Assembly: GCF_021018805.1 (NCBI RefSeq)
Contig: NC_086254.1
Coordinates: forward strand, 26,721,300-26,785,299
DNA: 64,000 bases
Origin: Prinia subflava
Taxonomy: Eukaryota > Chordata > Aves > Passeriformes > Cisticolidae
Direction of reading: 5' to 3'
The translations under genes were made by a program, and so were the position numbers. The notes beneath the pieces are model-generated. The model did not search any database. It saw only the letters and a list, made by a program, of their open reading frames with translations, and had not been told where the DNA came from. Below, in pieces: positions 30,701 through 42,900 of this stretch (position 1 is its first letter; each line of letters starts with the position of its first letter).

Positions 30701-33700
30701 CAATTAAGGGTAATTAATGAGGTTTGTACTAAATGAGTTAGACGTTTTTCAGAGGCTGCAGATAAACTTAATAACCCTGAATTAAAATATTGTTATTTAA
30801 ACATTACAACATAATTCTGCCTCTTCTAAGGATTCTGCATTCTACCTAAATTAATTGAGATTGACAACAATATGGCTGAATTTAGATAGACAACAATATG
30901 CACCATCACAGCTTGGACAGTAACAATACACAGTGAAAACAACTTTCCAAACTAATTCATAAAAATATTTACAGCAATAAACAACAGATAAGAACCCAGT
31001 TTCCTCCAGTATCAGCTACCCAATTGCAACAGAATTCTAAAAAACAAGCACACTGCCAGATAAGCAGGAAACAAACCCGGGATGTATCTGGAGCAGTCTG
31101 ATGATCACATTCTGATGTTGGAAAGGGAGTAACAACTGGGATTGATATGGTGACTTGGAAGATTTATCTTCCTCTGAGATACTCTTAGTCAAACTTCAGT
31201 TTAGGGAGAGATTGGCTTGTTCTCTGAGTAGAGGCTCTGTTGGTACTTCAGAAGCCCCAGCTGGTGACAGAGGAACCCAGTGGATGCAGCAATGTGCAAA
31301 GTGTCTCAGCCACTGCTGTGCCTTCCCACTGTCAGCAGCTGTGTGACGGGGGAAAAGGAATCAACTGCAGGACAAGAGGAAGGAAAGGAAAAATTTCAAA
31401 AAGCTGGGATGTTTCCAGAGTCCCTGTATTTTCTGAAGTACCTGAAATTACTGGCATTTTTTAATTCTGCTGCCTGCAAGGAAGTGGTTGTAGGGCATTG
31501 CTGCTGGGTTTGTTCTTCCCATCTGCAGTCCTGTACAGCCTGGATTTGGCTGCCAGGAAGAGAAGGATCTCTCTGACTGTGCAGCTGGCAGTTTTCATTT
31601 GTCTGTAGATAACAGGGAGTTTTAATAAATGAGGATTTTGGGTGGTTTTTTTTTGTTCTGCCTTATATCATAAGGTATTTCTGAGAGACCGTGAGGCCTC
31701 ATTCTCACTGTGCATTGCCAATACTATCTCAGGTTTTCTTGTGGCTCTCTCTGATTCCTGTAGGTCCTAACCACGTGTCTATGCAGCAGTCAGGCCAGAA
31801 CACCATGCCCACCACCTCTCTGAGTATGACTGTGAGCAGCCACGGGACTGGCCCTGGTTACAGCCACACGGTGCCTGCGTCTCAGAACGTGCCCATGCAG
31901 GGCCAGGGGTCAATAGGCAATTACGTGTCTCGAACAAACATCAACATGCAGTCCAACCCAGGTAAACTCCCTCCTCCTCCTCCTCCTCCTCCTGGGCCAC
32001 CTTGACTTTCCAGTGACCTCAGAGGTTTACCACACATGACTTTGTTCTGTAAATATTTTCTGTAGACAGTGACAAACGTACCAGAAATAAAGACAGCTTT
32101 AAGACAGCTCTGAATTTCCAGGTGTCAGGCACCAGTGTAAGTCAGAACAGTTTCAGACTTGTTTTAACTTAGGCTGGCTCACCATGGTTAGGGCTGAGCT
32201 GGAAAAAAGAGGGTTAGTAGTTGGTAAGAGGTGCAGCAGCACTGTCTGGAGCCCTGGCAGCAAATCCCACAGCCATGGGAGGGATCTGAGCAGCTCCTTT
32301 ACCCAAGCACAAAGAACCAGCCAGGGTAGAACACACTTACTCTTTGTACGTTACTACCCCATTTTGTTGTTTTATTGGTGCTTCACATTGTTTGCAGGGC
32401 ATTAAGAGACTAGCAGACAACTCAATTAATTTCTTAATTTTAAAAAAAGTTTGCTAGTTGAATCGCATTGAATGGGATGTCTGATGCTTTAGAATTCTTT
32501 ACAGCAGCACGAAATTTGGGAATCAAATAAATTCTAGAATATCAGTTTACTTAAAATCTATAATCATCAGGTGTATGAGAAGATGGAAGCAGAAGAAAGA
32601 ATATATTAGAAAAGAAATGCAGCAATGAAATAGTCAGGAGGTAGACAGGAACAAGCACAACTTCTTGTTTCTTTCTTTAACCCTACTCCAATAAGGTTTA
32701 CATTCTTTTAAGTAAGCTAATAATAATCAAGGCTGGGTGTATTTTTAAATAACTGCTGAAGCAAATGACAAGAACTGACCATGTAATAAGATCCTTTCTG
32801 GATTCCAGTGCAGAAGAGTAAATAAATCCAGTAGGAAAACATCTCCCCCTGTGGAAAATTCACAGAATTATCAGGATGCATGTTAGCTAAAGGTTTTAAC
32901 TTACTTCCAAAGAGACTAGGAGAGAAGTGGCCCATCTTTGGAAAACAGTCTTTTCCATGTCCATTGCAGTCTCCATGATGCACCAGCAAGCAGCAACGTC
33001 ACATTACAACTCTGCCCAGGGAGGGAGCCAGCACTACCAGGGACAATCCTCCATTGCCATGATGAGCCAGAGCAACCAAGGCAACAGCATGATGGGGCAG
33101 CGACCCATGGGCCCCTACAGAGCCTCACAGCAAGGTAAAAGTGCCATCAGATTATTGATAGAACTCCCGTTAGATTGATGATACTCAGTCTGCCCTGTGA
33201 GGTACATAAGTCACTGAAATTTCCAAGTCACATTTACAAACAGAGAATCCCATCCAGGAGCACAGGAAATTCTGAAGGTTGCAAGTATAATGATAGTGAG
33301 ATGAACCTGAATCTCTTTTCAAGATTTATCTATTAATTATTTCAGGCGTTTAGAACAATAATTCTGTCTAAAAAGGATCATAAATCTCTAAAGAAAAGAT
33401 GAACAATTTTATATACAGCTCATTCAAGCCACTGGGAATGTATTCAATTCTTTCCCATGGTGTTGGATCAACCCTAACATGGCACAGGTACCAAAGAACA
33501 CATTTCTGGAAAAAAGATACAGTTTGCCAGCAATTAGAATGAAAAATTAGGCCAAGGAAAGGAAAACACCAGAGGATAACTACCATGTTCTAAGACCTCT
33601 CTGGACAAAGTTCTAATAAAGCTGTTAGACTGATTCTAAAATAACCTGAATTTTTCTAAGAAAAATTAATGAATTAATAAAAATAATTCTGACTGTGCTC

Positions 33701-36492
33701 TTGAGTATGGAATACATTCCCGTGCTTTCTAATAACTCAGGTTAGTAGATAGAGTGTAGCCCTTACTTTCGGTGTTGCTGCAGAAGTGAGTGATTCTAGG
33801 ATGTGTTACTGACTGTTGTGTGATTTCAATTTCAACCATCTTTTCCTGAGAATACAAATTTATTTCCTTTTTTTTAGTGAGCAAAACGTCTTTATAACTG
33901 CTCTCAACTGTTTGCTTATCCAGACATAAACTTTGTTTTCTTAAAAAAAATATTATATAAGAGAAACCCATCTCTTAGGAATCCACAGGCTCAGTTTGCC
34001 TTGTCTTGTGCTTGCAGGTTCCTCGCAGCAGTACATGGGTCAGGAGGAATATTACAGTGAGCAGTACAGTCATGGCCAAGGCTCATCAGAACCTATGAAT
34101 CAGCAATACTATCCAGATGGTAATTCCTCTGAGCTGGGCTCTCTGGGACACTGATAAAGGGCAGAGCACCACGACTGCCACATCCAAGGACATGGCAACC
34201 CGATTATGCTTCATTTCCAATTTAAATGCTGGAAAATTAGAATCCCAGGGGATGGGAGCCTGGTACAAAACATGCACATCAGTGCACCCTGCTGTAGAAA
34301 CTGCTCCAAAGAGAGCACAAAGCCCAGGTTAGATTAGTAAGCACAAGTTTTATCCATTGGTGTGACTTTCCATGCCATGTGTTCAATGTTCTCCCTAAGG
34401 GGTCTGTACTTTCTCTTAGCCTCATCTTGGTGCATAAGCAGTTCCATGATATATATTAAATATATATTCAACACTGTGTCTATGGTCCCATGAAGAATGT
34501 ACCTGACAAATCTTTGTGACTCCTTGCAGGACATGGTGATTATGCCTACCAGCAGTCATCCTATACTGAACAGAGCTATGACCGGTCGTTTGATGACTCT
34601 ACACAACACTACTATGAGGGAGGTAGGAAAATACAGCCAAATCTTAACAGTAAATTCAATATATTATTAAGATATCTGAACTCTAAATTAACTGGGAATA
34701 TTAACTGAATTATGATGCAGCAAGGTGGCATTTAGGAGAAGCGATGTCATCTATAGAGCCTCTGTTCATTTTGTTGTTTCAGGGTACAGCAAATGGAATT
34801 TTCATTGTAGGTATTTGAAAAAAAATACCAGTAATGACTAGATAAGTGGTCTTTCTGGGATATATGAATAAACATCATTATCTAGAAGAAAATACAATGA
34901 GAGGACTTCTTGAGAAAGCAGCTATTTACCCTGGCAGACTTGTCTTTGTGACTTTTTTTCTGAAGCCCTTCTGGGGTAAAAAAAATCCTTTGGGGAACAG
35001 GTTGTTTGTTTGTTTGTTTGTTTAGTGATGTGAATAAATAAGTAACTCTCCTATTCCAAAGAACTAAAAATCACTGGAGAAATAAACATTTTGCTTGACA
35101 AAATCCAATCATCTGTTTCTAAGAAAAGTATTTGTGTACGAGTTCCAGACCAAGGCTCCTTTATGCCTTTATTTTCCTTATGATCCACACATATGTGAAA
35201 TACCTGCCTCACCTATGACCAAACAATTCCAATATTTCCCTCTCCAGGAAATTCTCAGTACAGCCAGCAGCAGGCAGGATACCAACAGGGAGCTGCACAA
35301 CAGCAAACATATTCCCAGCAGCAATACCCAAATCAACAGAGTTACCCAGGACAGCAGCAAGGATATGGTAAGAAAACTCTCAGTGGCTGGTCAAGAGTTT
35401 GCAGTGTTTCACCCTGAAGCCTCCACTCCTAGGCTAAAATAGGCTGTAAACTATTTCCTTGATTAACCTTGGATTAACAATGTACCAAAATTAGCTGAAG
35501 ATCTAGTAAAGGGATTCTGGGCAGTAACATACATTAGTCTAGCAGTGTGTTCTATCCTGAAAACCTCTCTCTTTTGATAGAAGTTAGAAAATAGAAAATT
35601 TTCTTCATGTTGACTTTGTGTTAAACATCATCAGGAGGTCACTGCCTGGGTTCCCAGGCCTCCTACACACCTAATCCTTCTGAACTGACATGAAAAAGAA
35701 CATCAACAGTCTAAAGAATCACTCCTCTGTTGCTTATGGTGGCACAGCCAGATTAGATAGGAATTTAAACGTGCAGTTGTTCCTAAAATAAAGGCCAGGT
35801 AGTTTGCACAGAGGTCATAACTGAGCTGTGCCAATACAGATTTCAGAGAGGCTTCACTTAGAAGTATTATGACATTTTTTGAGCCAAGTTTAAAACCTGG
35901 AGTTTACACTGCTGCAACTCCATCATTATTATTATTAACACCTCCTAATGTAAACCTAGAGGGGAGGTCTGAGCAGAATTTACTCACAGTTCTTACTCAC
36001 AGAGCTTACTTTGTTAGCATCATGTTGCTAACAAACAATTTACTCTAAGAACTCCCCCAGAAAATCAGGCCTGTAATGGATTTTACTGCTTGTAATGGAT
36101 TTTAGTGCCTGTAATGGATTTTACTGTCTCCTCAGGTCCTGCACAAGGAGCCTCTTCACAGTATTCCAGCTACCAACAGGGACAGGGGCAGCAATATGGA
36201 AGTTACAGAGCTTCCCAGACAGGCCCATCCGCTCAGCAACAGAGGCCTTATGGCTATGAGCAGGTAAATTGTCTAAATCTCTGCTCTGAAAGAGCAAATC
36301 TGGCTGTTAGCTCTGTCTATAAATCTGATCATTCGGTGCAGGTATATGGGTGATACTTCAGTAGATCTTGTAAAATTCACAGACCAAAAGAAATTGCCTA
36401 ATGCACAGTAAGCCTACAATATATCATCCTTCAACGTTCCTATTTCTTTTTTTTTTTTTTAACAGGGACAATATGGAAATTACCAGCAATAA
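24789..36492 (+). CDS. SS18L1: SS18-like 1 / CREST, neuronal BAF subunit and coactivator
   Basis: Eleven coding exons: 24789-24857, 27477-27553, 28199-28283, 29116-29260, 31764-31961, 32970-33134, 34018-34119, 34530-34622, 35248-35367, 36136-36263 and 36466-36492. They join in phase to 402 aa (human 396). Residues 1-77 (exons 1-3) are the SNH domain, with MSVAFASARPRGKGEVTQQT and YQQILHRNLVYLATIAD, which contacts the BAF/BRG1 complex. The middle is Met/Gln/Ser-rich. From about residue 240 comes the QPGY domain, with many YSQQQ, YQQG and QQYGSY units, ending QGQYGNYQQ; this region drives transactivation and condensation. The long form fits SS18L1 rather than SS18 (for example TIADSNQNMQSLLPAPPTQN and SYDRSFD). 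CREST acts in calcium-dependent transcription and dendrite growth. The start codon is in a good context (CCACCATGT). Confidence 0.97.
25005..25030. repeat. (GGA)n microsatellite in SS18L1 intron 1
   Basis: A short purine-rich run of GGA/GAG triplets (about eight) lies in a purine-rich neighbourhood 150-170 nt downstream of the first donor. Confidence 0.8.
31970..31993. repeat. (CTC)8 microsatellite next to SS18L1 exon 5 donor
   Basis: About eight CTC triplets begin 8 nt after the last base of exon 5, immediately behind the GTAAAC donor. They put a pyrimidine-only block in the first 40 nt of the intron. Confidence 0.85.
35001..35024. repeat. (TTTG)n microsatellite in SS18L1 intron 8
   Basis: About six GTTT/TTTG units in tandem, with no other associated repeat sequence. 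Confidence 0.85.
36072..36128 (+). repeat. Three tandem 19-bp units at the SS18L1 exon 10 acceptor
   Basis: Three contiguous 19-bp copies (36072-36090, 36091-36109, 36110-36128) share TGTAATGGATTTTA; copies 1 and 3 continue CTG and copy 2 GTG. The last copy runs into the CTCCTCAG acceptor, and exon 10 starts at 36136. Each unit holds a TTTTACT- or TTTTAGT-like stretch that could serve as a branch site. Confidence 0.95.
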
Positions 36493-38690
36493 AAGAATAC
36501 AGTGCTGTGTCAGATTCCTTTCAATAATATCTCGATCTTTTGAACTGGATGTACAGGCAGTTTTGATTAATTGTAATATGTTGGTTACCCCTTAGCACAA
36601 AGCAGCGTCTGTATGTGAACAGTGTTCATTTCATGCTGGATATGAAGCAGTGCACTACTGGTAACAAGACAATGCTTTAATGGTTTGATATTTGGTGCTG
36701 TGTATAGTACTGTATGTTGATACAATGCAGAAGTTTTCCATTTACCCCCTCTTGTACCATTCTTGATGTTTCTGAATAGCTTTAGGATCATTAGATCACA
36801 GTTGTGCCCCGTTCTGGAAAGCAGCCAGGTTGTTCTGCAGTCTGGCTCAATGCAAAGCCCATCAGTCACATCTCAGTCCAGGGGAGTTCCCTGTGGTAAG
36901 TTATTGATCTTTTTTTGACTGGATGCATTGAAGATTACCTGCCAGCCTCCAAAATCCACGGCTCTTCAGTTTACTTCTACAGAACAAGGGGATGGATACA
37001 TTCCTTATAAAAAGACAGTTCTATGCTATATGACAAAAAAATAACTGCAACTTCTGTAAGACCTACCTACCCAAATCCTATAATTCAGCAATCTGCATAA
37101 GTCCACATTTCTGTTGTGAGAGGTACAGAAAGAGGATCCAAACCTATGATCATAGAAATGTTAATAAATAGAGGCACCTTTTATATGTCCGTGTAAACAA
37201 AGGTATTTCTGTTGTGGAAAGAAAAACAGAAGGGAGCTCTGAGACCTGCAGTGTCAGCCTGCTCGATGTCAATATTGCTTCATATTGTGCTTAGCTGAGA
37301 AAAACATCTGGCAGAAGTCCCATCTTGAATATCCTACTCCACATTTTATAACTTGCATATACATTTTTGTGCCAAATTTTGCAAGCAGGTGGCTGGCATC
37401 CTTCTTTATTCTGATTCTTGCGCTGCCCTTGCTCAGATTCCCCAGCAAGCATTATAACCATAAATGTTGTCAAATTTGTTGGTCTGTTGTTCTTACAGCT
37501 CATCATCACTTTTATTTTCCTACTGTAGCTTGACAGAAAAAGTAGTTCAGAGGTAAAAGAAAAAAAAAAGCATCTTTATTGCAGACAAGCAATTAAATTC
37601 ACTTTTAATTGCGGGACACTATTATGCATATAAAGAGGGGAGCTATTAATGGGGTCAACCAGTGAGAGAATACCTACAGAGGGAGAATTTAGAGAGAAAA
37701 ACTAGTGGTATGTAAAAATCAGTACGAACAATGTAAGTCAATTCTATTCAGTTTTATATGTTCTTATAAAGTCTTGGGGAGGGGGCGAAAAAAAGGCACT
37801 TTGAAAGTGCTTATATAAGTGTTGAACAAAATATTGTGTCCAAATTTCCCTGAAGCAAAAAGCTGGGGTAGCTGTAACTCACAAACATTTTTTGATATGA
37901 GATTAACTGCAAATTTACAATCTAAGGTAAATACACTGTGTAGGATTTTCTCCTTTTCTTTGTCTGACTGGTGTTGTTTATGGGATTTTGAGTACTTTAT
38001 ATTTTGAAAAACGAAGACCGTAAAGGAAACACAACATCTCTCAATTCATTACCTTTTTTCCTTTAGAAGAAAATCTTTAACTGGACAACTAGGGAATTTA
38101 CTATTGCTGTCCAAGCACTGTCCTTCCTATGTTAATAATTTCAACTACTGGTAAAATAGAAGACATTTTTTTAGTCAGTCAGTCATCTTTCCTGCTGGTA
38201 TTTTCATACAAATAAATACTCTCAAATAGCAAGGAACAGAATGGAAGTAAGATTGTTTTCTTTATAATATTTACTATAACAGGTAGCCAGAAGAATGCAA
38301 TATTGCTCTTTGCCAGTTTGGGAATATGCCTTTTATGTGGTTTTTGAAAGTGCTGAAATGCTTTTGAGAGAATATGAACAACACTTAAACCGAAACAGCA
38401 ACATTACATCAATCTGAAATGTCTTACATTAAGAACTTCGTGAATGTTGTGTATATAATGTATTTGAAAGAGCACTTTGGAAATAGTTTGTACATTTATT
38501 TCCTAATTTATACATGATTTTTGGTGTTAATATTTCTAATTGTTAATAACAAAACGTTTATTTAATGTGTCGTCCATTTTTATGTATTAATGTGGAAACA
38601 AAGTGATGCCAGCATTTCGACTTCTTCCATGAATTGTATCATTTTCTGTTTTGTAATACAGAATGCTTGAAAATGGTTTAGTTTAAATAT
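36493..38690 (+). other. SS18L1: SS18L1 3' UTR (long, AT-rich)
   Basis: About 2.2 kb of AT-rich, T-run-containing sequence follows the stop codon with no coding potential. An AATAAA occurs at 37164-37169, and further candidates occur near 38212. The composition stays uniform to about 38690, just before the CR1 fragment. Both a short and a long 3' UTR are plausible. Confidence 0.55.
37164..37169 (+). terminator. SS18L1: Candidate proximal poly(A) signal of SS18L1
   Basis: AATAAA lies 672 nt after the stop codon, followed by a TTTTATATGTCCGTGT stretch that could act as the downstream element. Use of a more distal site is equally possible. Confidence 0.45.
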
Positions 38691-38884
38691 TATCTGAAAG
38701 TGGATTTGGTGGTACTTTTCTTGTGGCAGATGGAATGGGTAGCACAGGTCGCCCTTTCCTTGGGGAGCTGGTGGGTGAGAGCGGGACATGCCGTGTGCTG
38801 GGCTGATCCCCCGGCGTGGGCAGCAGGGGAGGGAGAATTCTGCCCCTCGGGGAATGCACCTGTTGGAGGGAGCTCAGAATTCAG

Positions 38885-39287
38885 CAGAGGGATGGAACAG
38901 CTCTGCTGTGAGAAAAGGATGAGAGAATCGGGATTGTTCAGCCTGCTCAGGGGAACTTTGCGGTGCTTTAACTGCAGCCTTCCAGTGCGTGAAGGGAGCT
39001 GTAAGAAAGACGGAAAGAGACTTTTTACAGAGGCCTGGAGTGAGAAGACAAAGGGGAATGGCTTTAAACTGGCAGAGGGCAGGGTTAGATGGGGCATTAT
39101 GAGGATGCTCGGTACTGTGAGGGTGGGGAGGCCCCGGCACAGGTTGCCCCGAGAAGCTGTGGCTGCTCCACGCATGGAATTGCTCAGCGCCAGGCTGGAC
39201 GGGGCTTGGGGCAAGCTGGGATAGTGGAAGTGGAACAGGATGATCTTTAATGTCCCTTCCAACGCAAGCCATCCTGGATTCTCCCAC
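38885..39287 (+). repeat. CR1 LINE 3' fragment, plus orientation
   Basis: CR1 landmarks run in sense order: GAGAAAAGGATGAGAGAATC, then TTGTTCAGCCTGCTCAGGGG, a shortened internal part, then GGTTGCCCCGAGAAGCTGTG, and a final GTCCCTTCCAACGCAAGCCATCCTGGATTC-like 3' end. It is 5'-truncated. It sits between the SS18L1 3' UTR and the MTG2 promoter and abuts the G-rich minisatellite. Confidence 0.9.
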
Positions 39288-39289
39288 CC

Positions 39290-39960
39290 GCGGGCTACCC
39301 CAGCCCTCAGGGGCGCCGTTCCGGGCACCCACGGGCCGGGGCCGGGCTGAGGCGGGGCTGAGGCGGGACCGGGGCGGGACCGGGGCTGGGCTGAGGCGGG
39401 GCTGGGCTGGGGCAGGGCCGGGGCTGGGCTGAGGCGGGGCTGGGCTGGGGCGGGACCGGGGCGGGGCTGAGGCGGGGCTGAGGCGGGGCTGGGCTGGGGC
39501 GGGACCGGGGCCAGGGCTCAGAGGAGGCGGGGCTGAGGCGGGGCTGGGCTGGGGCCGGGCCGGGGCGGGGACGGGGCGAGGCCGAGGCGTGGCTGAGGCG
39601 GTGCCGGGGCTCAGGGGAGGCGGGCGGCGGCTGCCGGGGCGCGGCTGGGCCGCGGCGCGGCTGGGCCGCGGCGGCTGCGCCCGGGAGGCCGAGGCGGGGC
39701 CGTGCCCTCCATGGCGGTGCTGTGTGGGGCCGCGCTGGGCGGTTCGGCTCTCCCGGCCGCTGCCGGGGCCGCTCTGAGGCGCTGCGGGGCCGGGGGAAGC
39801 GGCCGCAGCCCCTGGAAGCCGGTGCTGCTCCTGCTCAGCCCCCCGGCTTTCTCCACGACCTGCTCCCGGTGCGCCAAGGACAGGCGGCTGCGGGCTAAAA
39901 GAGCCATTTCGGAGCGGCAGCTGGTAAGTGCTGGGCTCTCTGCGGGTTCCTGGTGCCTCA
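39290..39960. promoter_or_regulatory. CpG island and promoter region of MTG2
   Basis: GC- and CpG-dense DNA starts at the end of the CR1 fragment and covers the minisatellite and first coding exon of MTG2. No TATA box is seen. A GGGCCGCGGCGCGGCTGGGC-like duplication (about 39645-39675) lies just before the start codon. Confidence 0.75.
39331..39640 (+). repeat. G-rich minisatellite upstream of MTG2
   Basis: About 300 bp is built from variants of an 11-bp unit: GGGGCTGAGGC, GGGGCTGGGCT and GGGGCGGGACC. I count eight CTGAGGCGG and four GGGACCGGGG. Units combine into a longer repeating order near 39430-39510. The plus strand is strongly G-biased with frequent G3-G4 runs, so it could form G-quadruplexes. 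It ends about 70 bp before the MTG2 start codon and is probably promoter or 5' UTR sequence. A minus-strand open frame through it, rich in Pro/Ala/Ser, is an artefact of the repeat. Confidence 0.9.
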
Positions 39961-42900
39961 GACACAGCTCCCGCCGCTGGAGCTTCTGGAGTGAGGAAAT
40001 ACTGGGTAAAATATAACTCACTTCCAGAACAGTGAGGAAATGAGTCCGCCCCGCGATATTCTTGATGTTCACAGTGATCGTAGTAGCATCCCCTTCCCTT
40101 TGGCCTCTTCAAGCTGGAAGCATCATAAGTCTAGAAAGCAAAAAGTCTTTTTAAAGCTAAAGCTGTAAAATGATATTTTAGCTTTAAATCTTAAATACTG
40201 TTTTGTTTCTCACTGGTTTTTTTTTTAGTCTTGCGGTGTAGTCAGCTGCCAAACAAGCATCACTTTATGTCAGAGAAACTTCAGGGTCATAGAATTTATT
40301 CTTCATCTTATTTTTATATTTACACGTCTCTGGAAAATCTTGTTTTCTACTGATCCATAAACCACTTCCCATTAGAAGCTATAGTTTGCTTTCTCACCAT
40401 GTGGTGGTGCCAAATACTTTCTAAAAGAGGCTTTTTAGTAGTAGTATAAATTTAGTTATCAAAAGTTCAGCTGAGAGGGTTTTTTTTTCAGTTGCTTATC
40501 TTTGGTATCATAACACTAATAAGACTTTTTCTCCCTCATGTACTATTTGTGCCCTTTATTTAAAGTGACCCTTAAAGCCCATTCTCAATAAGAAGTCATC
40601 TAGTAACTGACAGAATTTGGAAGTTACCGTGATCACGCTCATGCTTGCTCTTTTTTCATCCCTCTGTGTAAACAATTCCACCTGTCAGTGAATGTACTTC
40701 TCTAATATTTTCCCTTGGGAATTTCAGCCCCTTTTCTGGAGACAGATAAAGTTATATCAACATAGCCTTAGGCATTTGCTTTAAAAAAAGTTGTTAAAAG
40801 TACTTGAAAGACGAGACCTGTTTTTCTTTATTACTACATCAGTGCACTGCATTTAGTTGATCCATGAATGGCAGCAGAGTTCTGATTCAGAGTTCTTTTT
40901 TTTTTTTTCCTGTTGAATGGGATTCATCATGGCTAAAAATAACAGGTCTGCCTATTAACTAAAACTTCTTGGAAGATGAGTCTGATAAATTGTACTTAAA
41001 GGGAACAACCCTCACCCTTGTTGCAGACACGTTATTTCGTGGATCAGCGGAAGGTGCACGTGGTTGGAGGACAAGGAGGAGGAGGGGGCCAGTCCTTCTA
41101 CAGTGAACCCAGAAAAATATTTGGAGGTCCTGATGGTGGAAATGGAGGTGATGGGGGTCATGTCATTTTTAAAGGTAAACCTCACTGAATGTGTTCTGTT
41201 GCGTGTTGTTGTCTTATTGCTTAACACCCCACCCCAGCAAAAACAGCCCTACAAAGATAGTAAGAAATGGTAAATGGCAAAAAGGTTAAAGTGGTTATTT
41301 CTGTATGAGATGTCTTTGCTTTTGAAGTTTTGTCCTGCGCTGTACTAAGGAGGACATAACCGACATTGACAGGCTTAGAAAGAATTTTGAAAATCGAAGT
41401 ATTTTGCAGATCCTGGTGCCTGTCAGTGTTTTGTTAAGGCTGGGATCTGATTAAATTTTCCTCTTAAAATGAATAAGGCTGCTTCTACCACCACCCTGCT
41501 GTAAAATCTAATCTAGCAAATTAATTTTGGTTTGGAGTGACCACATTAATAAACCTAAGCAGCTAAGCACAGACAGTTAAACTTCATCACAAATTAGATT
41601 AATGTTAGTCTTCCCTGATATGTTATTGTTGAGACAGTAAATAGGACATGCACTCATGCAATATTCAAAAATGAATAGAACAGCCAAGACGTGGCTTTTC
41701 TGTGCCTGTTTTACTAAAACAATGTGTTCAAAATGTGTGTCTTTTGCTTTACAGCTGACCAGCAAATGAAATCACTTTCTTCAGTGTTCCCCTTCTATCA
41801 GGGTTCTCGTGGAGAGAGAGGAGGAAGCAAAAACTGTTATGGAGCTAATGGTGCACACGTGTATGTTAAAGTAAGTCAGTGGATGCTGCCTGCTGTGAGG
41901 TAGCTTGGTACATGGCTCATTTTCAACCTGGAGAACCTTATTGTGGGCAAATCTCCTGTGTAATGATGAGTTCAGAAAGTGAGTTTCATGAAATACAATT
42001 CACTTTTTGGGTTCCTCACCTTGAAAATATACAGGAGTGATTTTCAGCAAGTCTGAAATCGGCTCATGGAGGATCTGCCGCAGGCTTTGAGCTTCAGTGT
42101 AACACTTGCATCTGTTCCCTTTGAGGTTCCTCTGGGTACTCTGGTGAAGGAGGATGGCAGAGTTGTGGCTGACCTCACTCAGCATGGAGAGGAGTACGTT
42201 GCAGCTTATGGAGGGGCTGGAGGCAAAGGGAATCGCTTCTTCCTCTCCAATGAAAACCGCGCTCCGACGTTCTTCACTCCAGGAGAGCCGGGTCAGGAGA
42301 GGGTCCTTCACCTGGAGCTCAAGACAACAGCTCATGCAGGATTGGTGAGTGTCTGTTGGTTCAGCTTCCCTTTGGTTGTAGGATGACACTTGACTGACTG
42401 AAGAAATAATGTGATAACATTTTCTTAGCCCCTGGCTTGCTTGCTTGGAGATGCAGCTCGAAGCTTTCTTGCTGTTACTTGGTAGAAAGGTGTCCAAAAT
42501 GATTCACAGAGCTGTCACTCTGGCTGCTTGGTGTTGTCCTACTTCTGCAAAAATCCATACCATACACAGAGAAACAAGATTCATCAGTGATTGCTGATGA
42601 CATATAGCAGCTTTGTCTGCTGGTTCTGCAGAGGAGCAGTACAGTATAGAGAATTCTTGTAAATTAGTTTTTTTTCTTGTTTTGGGGGTTTTTCTTCCTA
42701 AATGATGAAGTTCAAATCATCTATTTCATCCCTGTATTTCTCTTTTTATAGATATTAAATATTTGACTTTTTTAGAGCCAGGTTTATCAGACTCTGAAAT
42801 GAAAAATGTGGAGTCAACTTTGACCTTAAACTATTTTTGTGTTTGAGTATGGAAATATTCTAACACCAACTGCCAAAGCTGTGAAAGTTATGCTTTGCTG

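Noticed and set aside
38874..40112. 412-codon minus-strand ORF with Pro/Ala/Ser repeats
   Set aside because: It is the antisense reading of the G-rich minisatellite, the CR1 fragment and MTG2 exon 1. The repeated PSPASAP-like peptide is produced by the DNA repeat.
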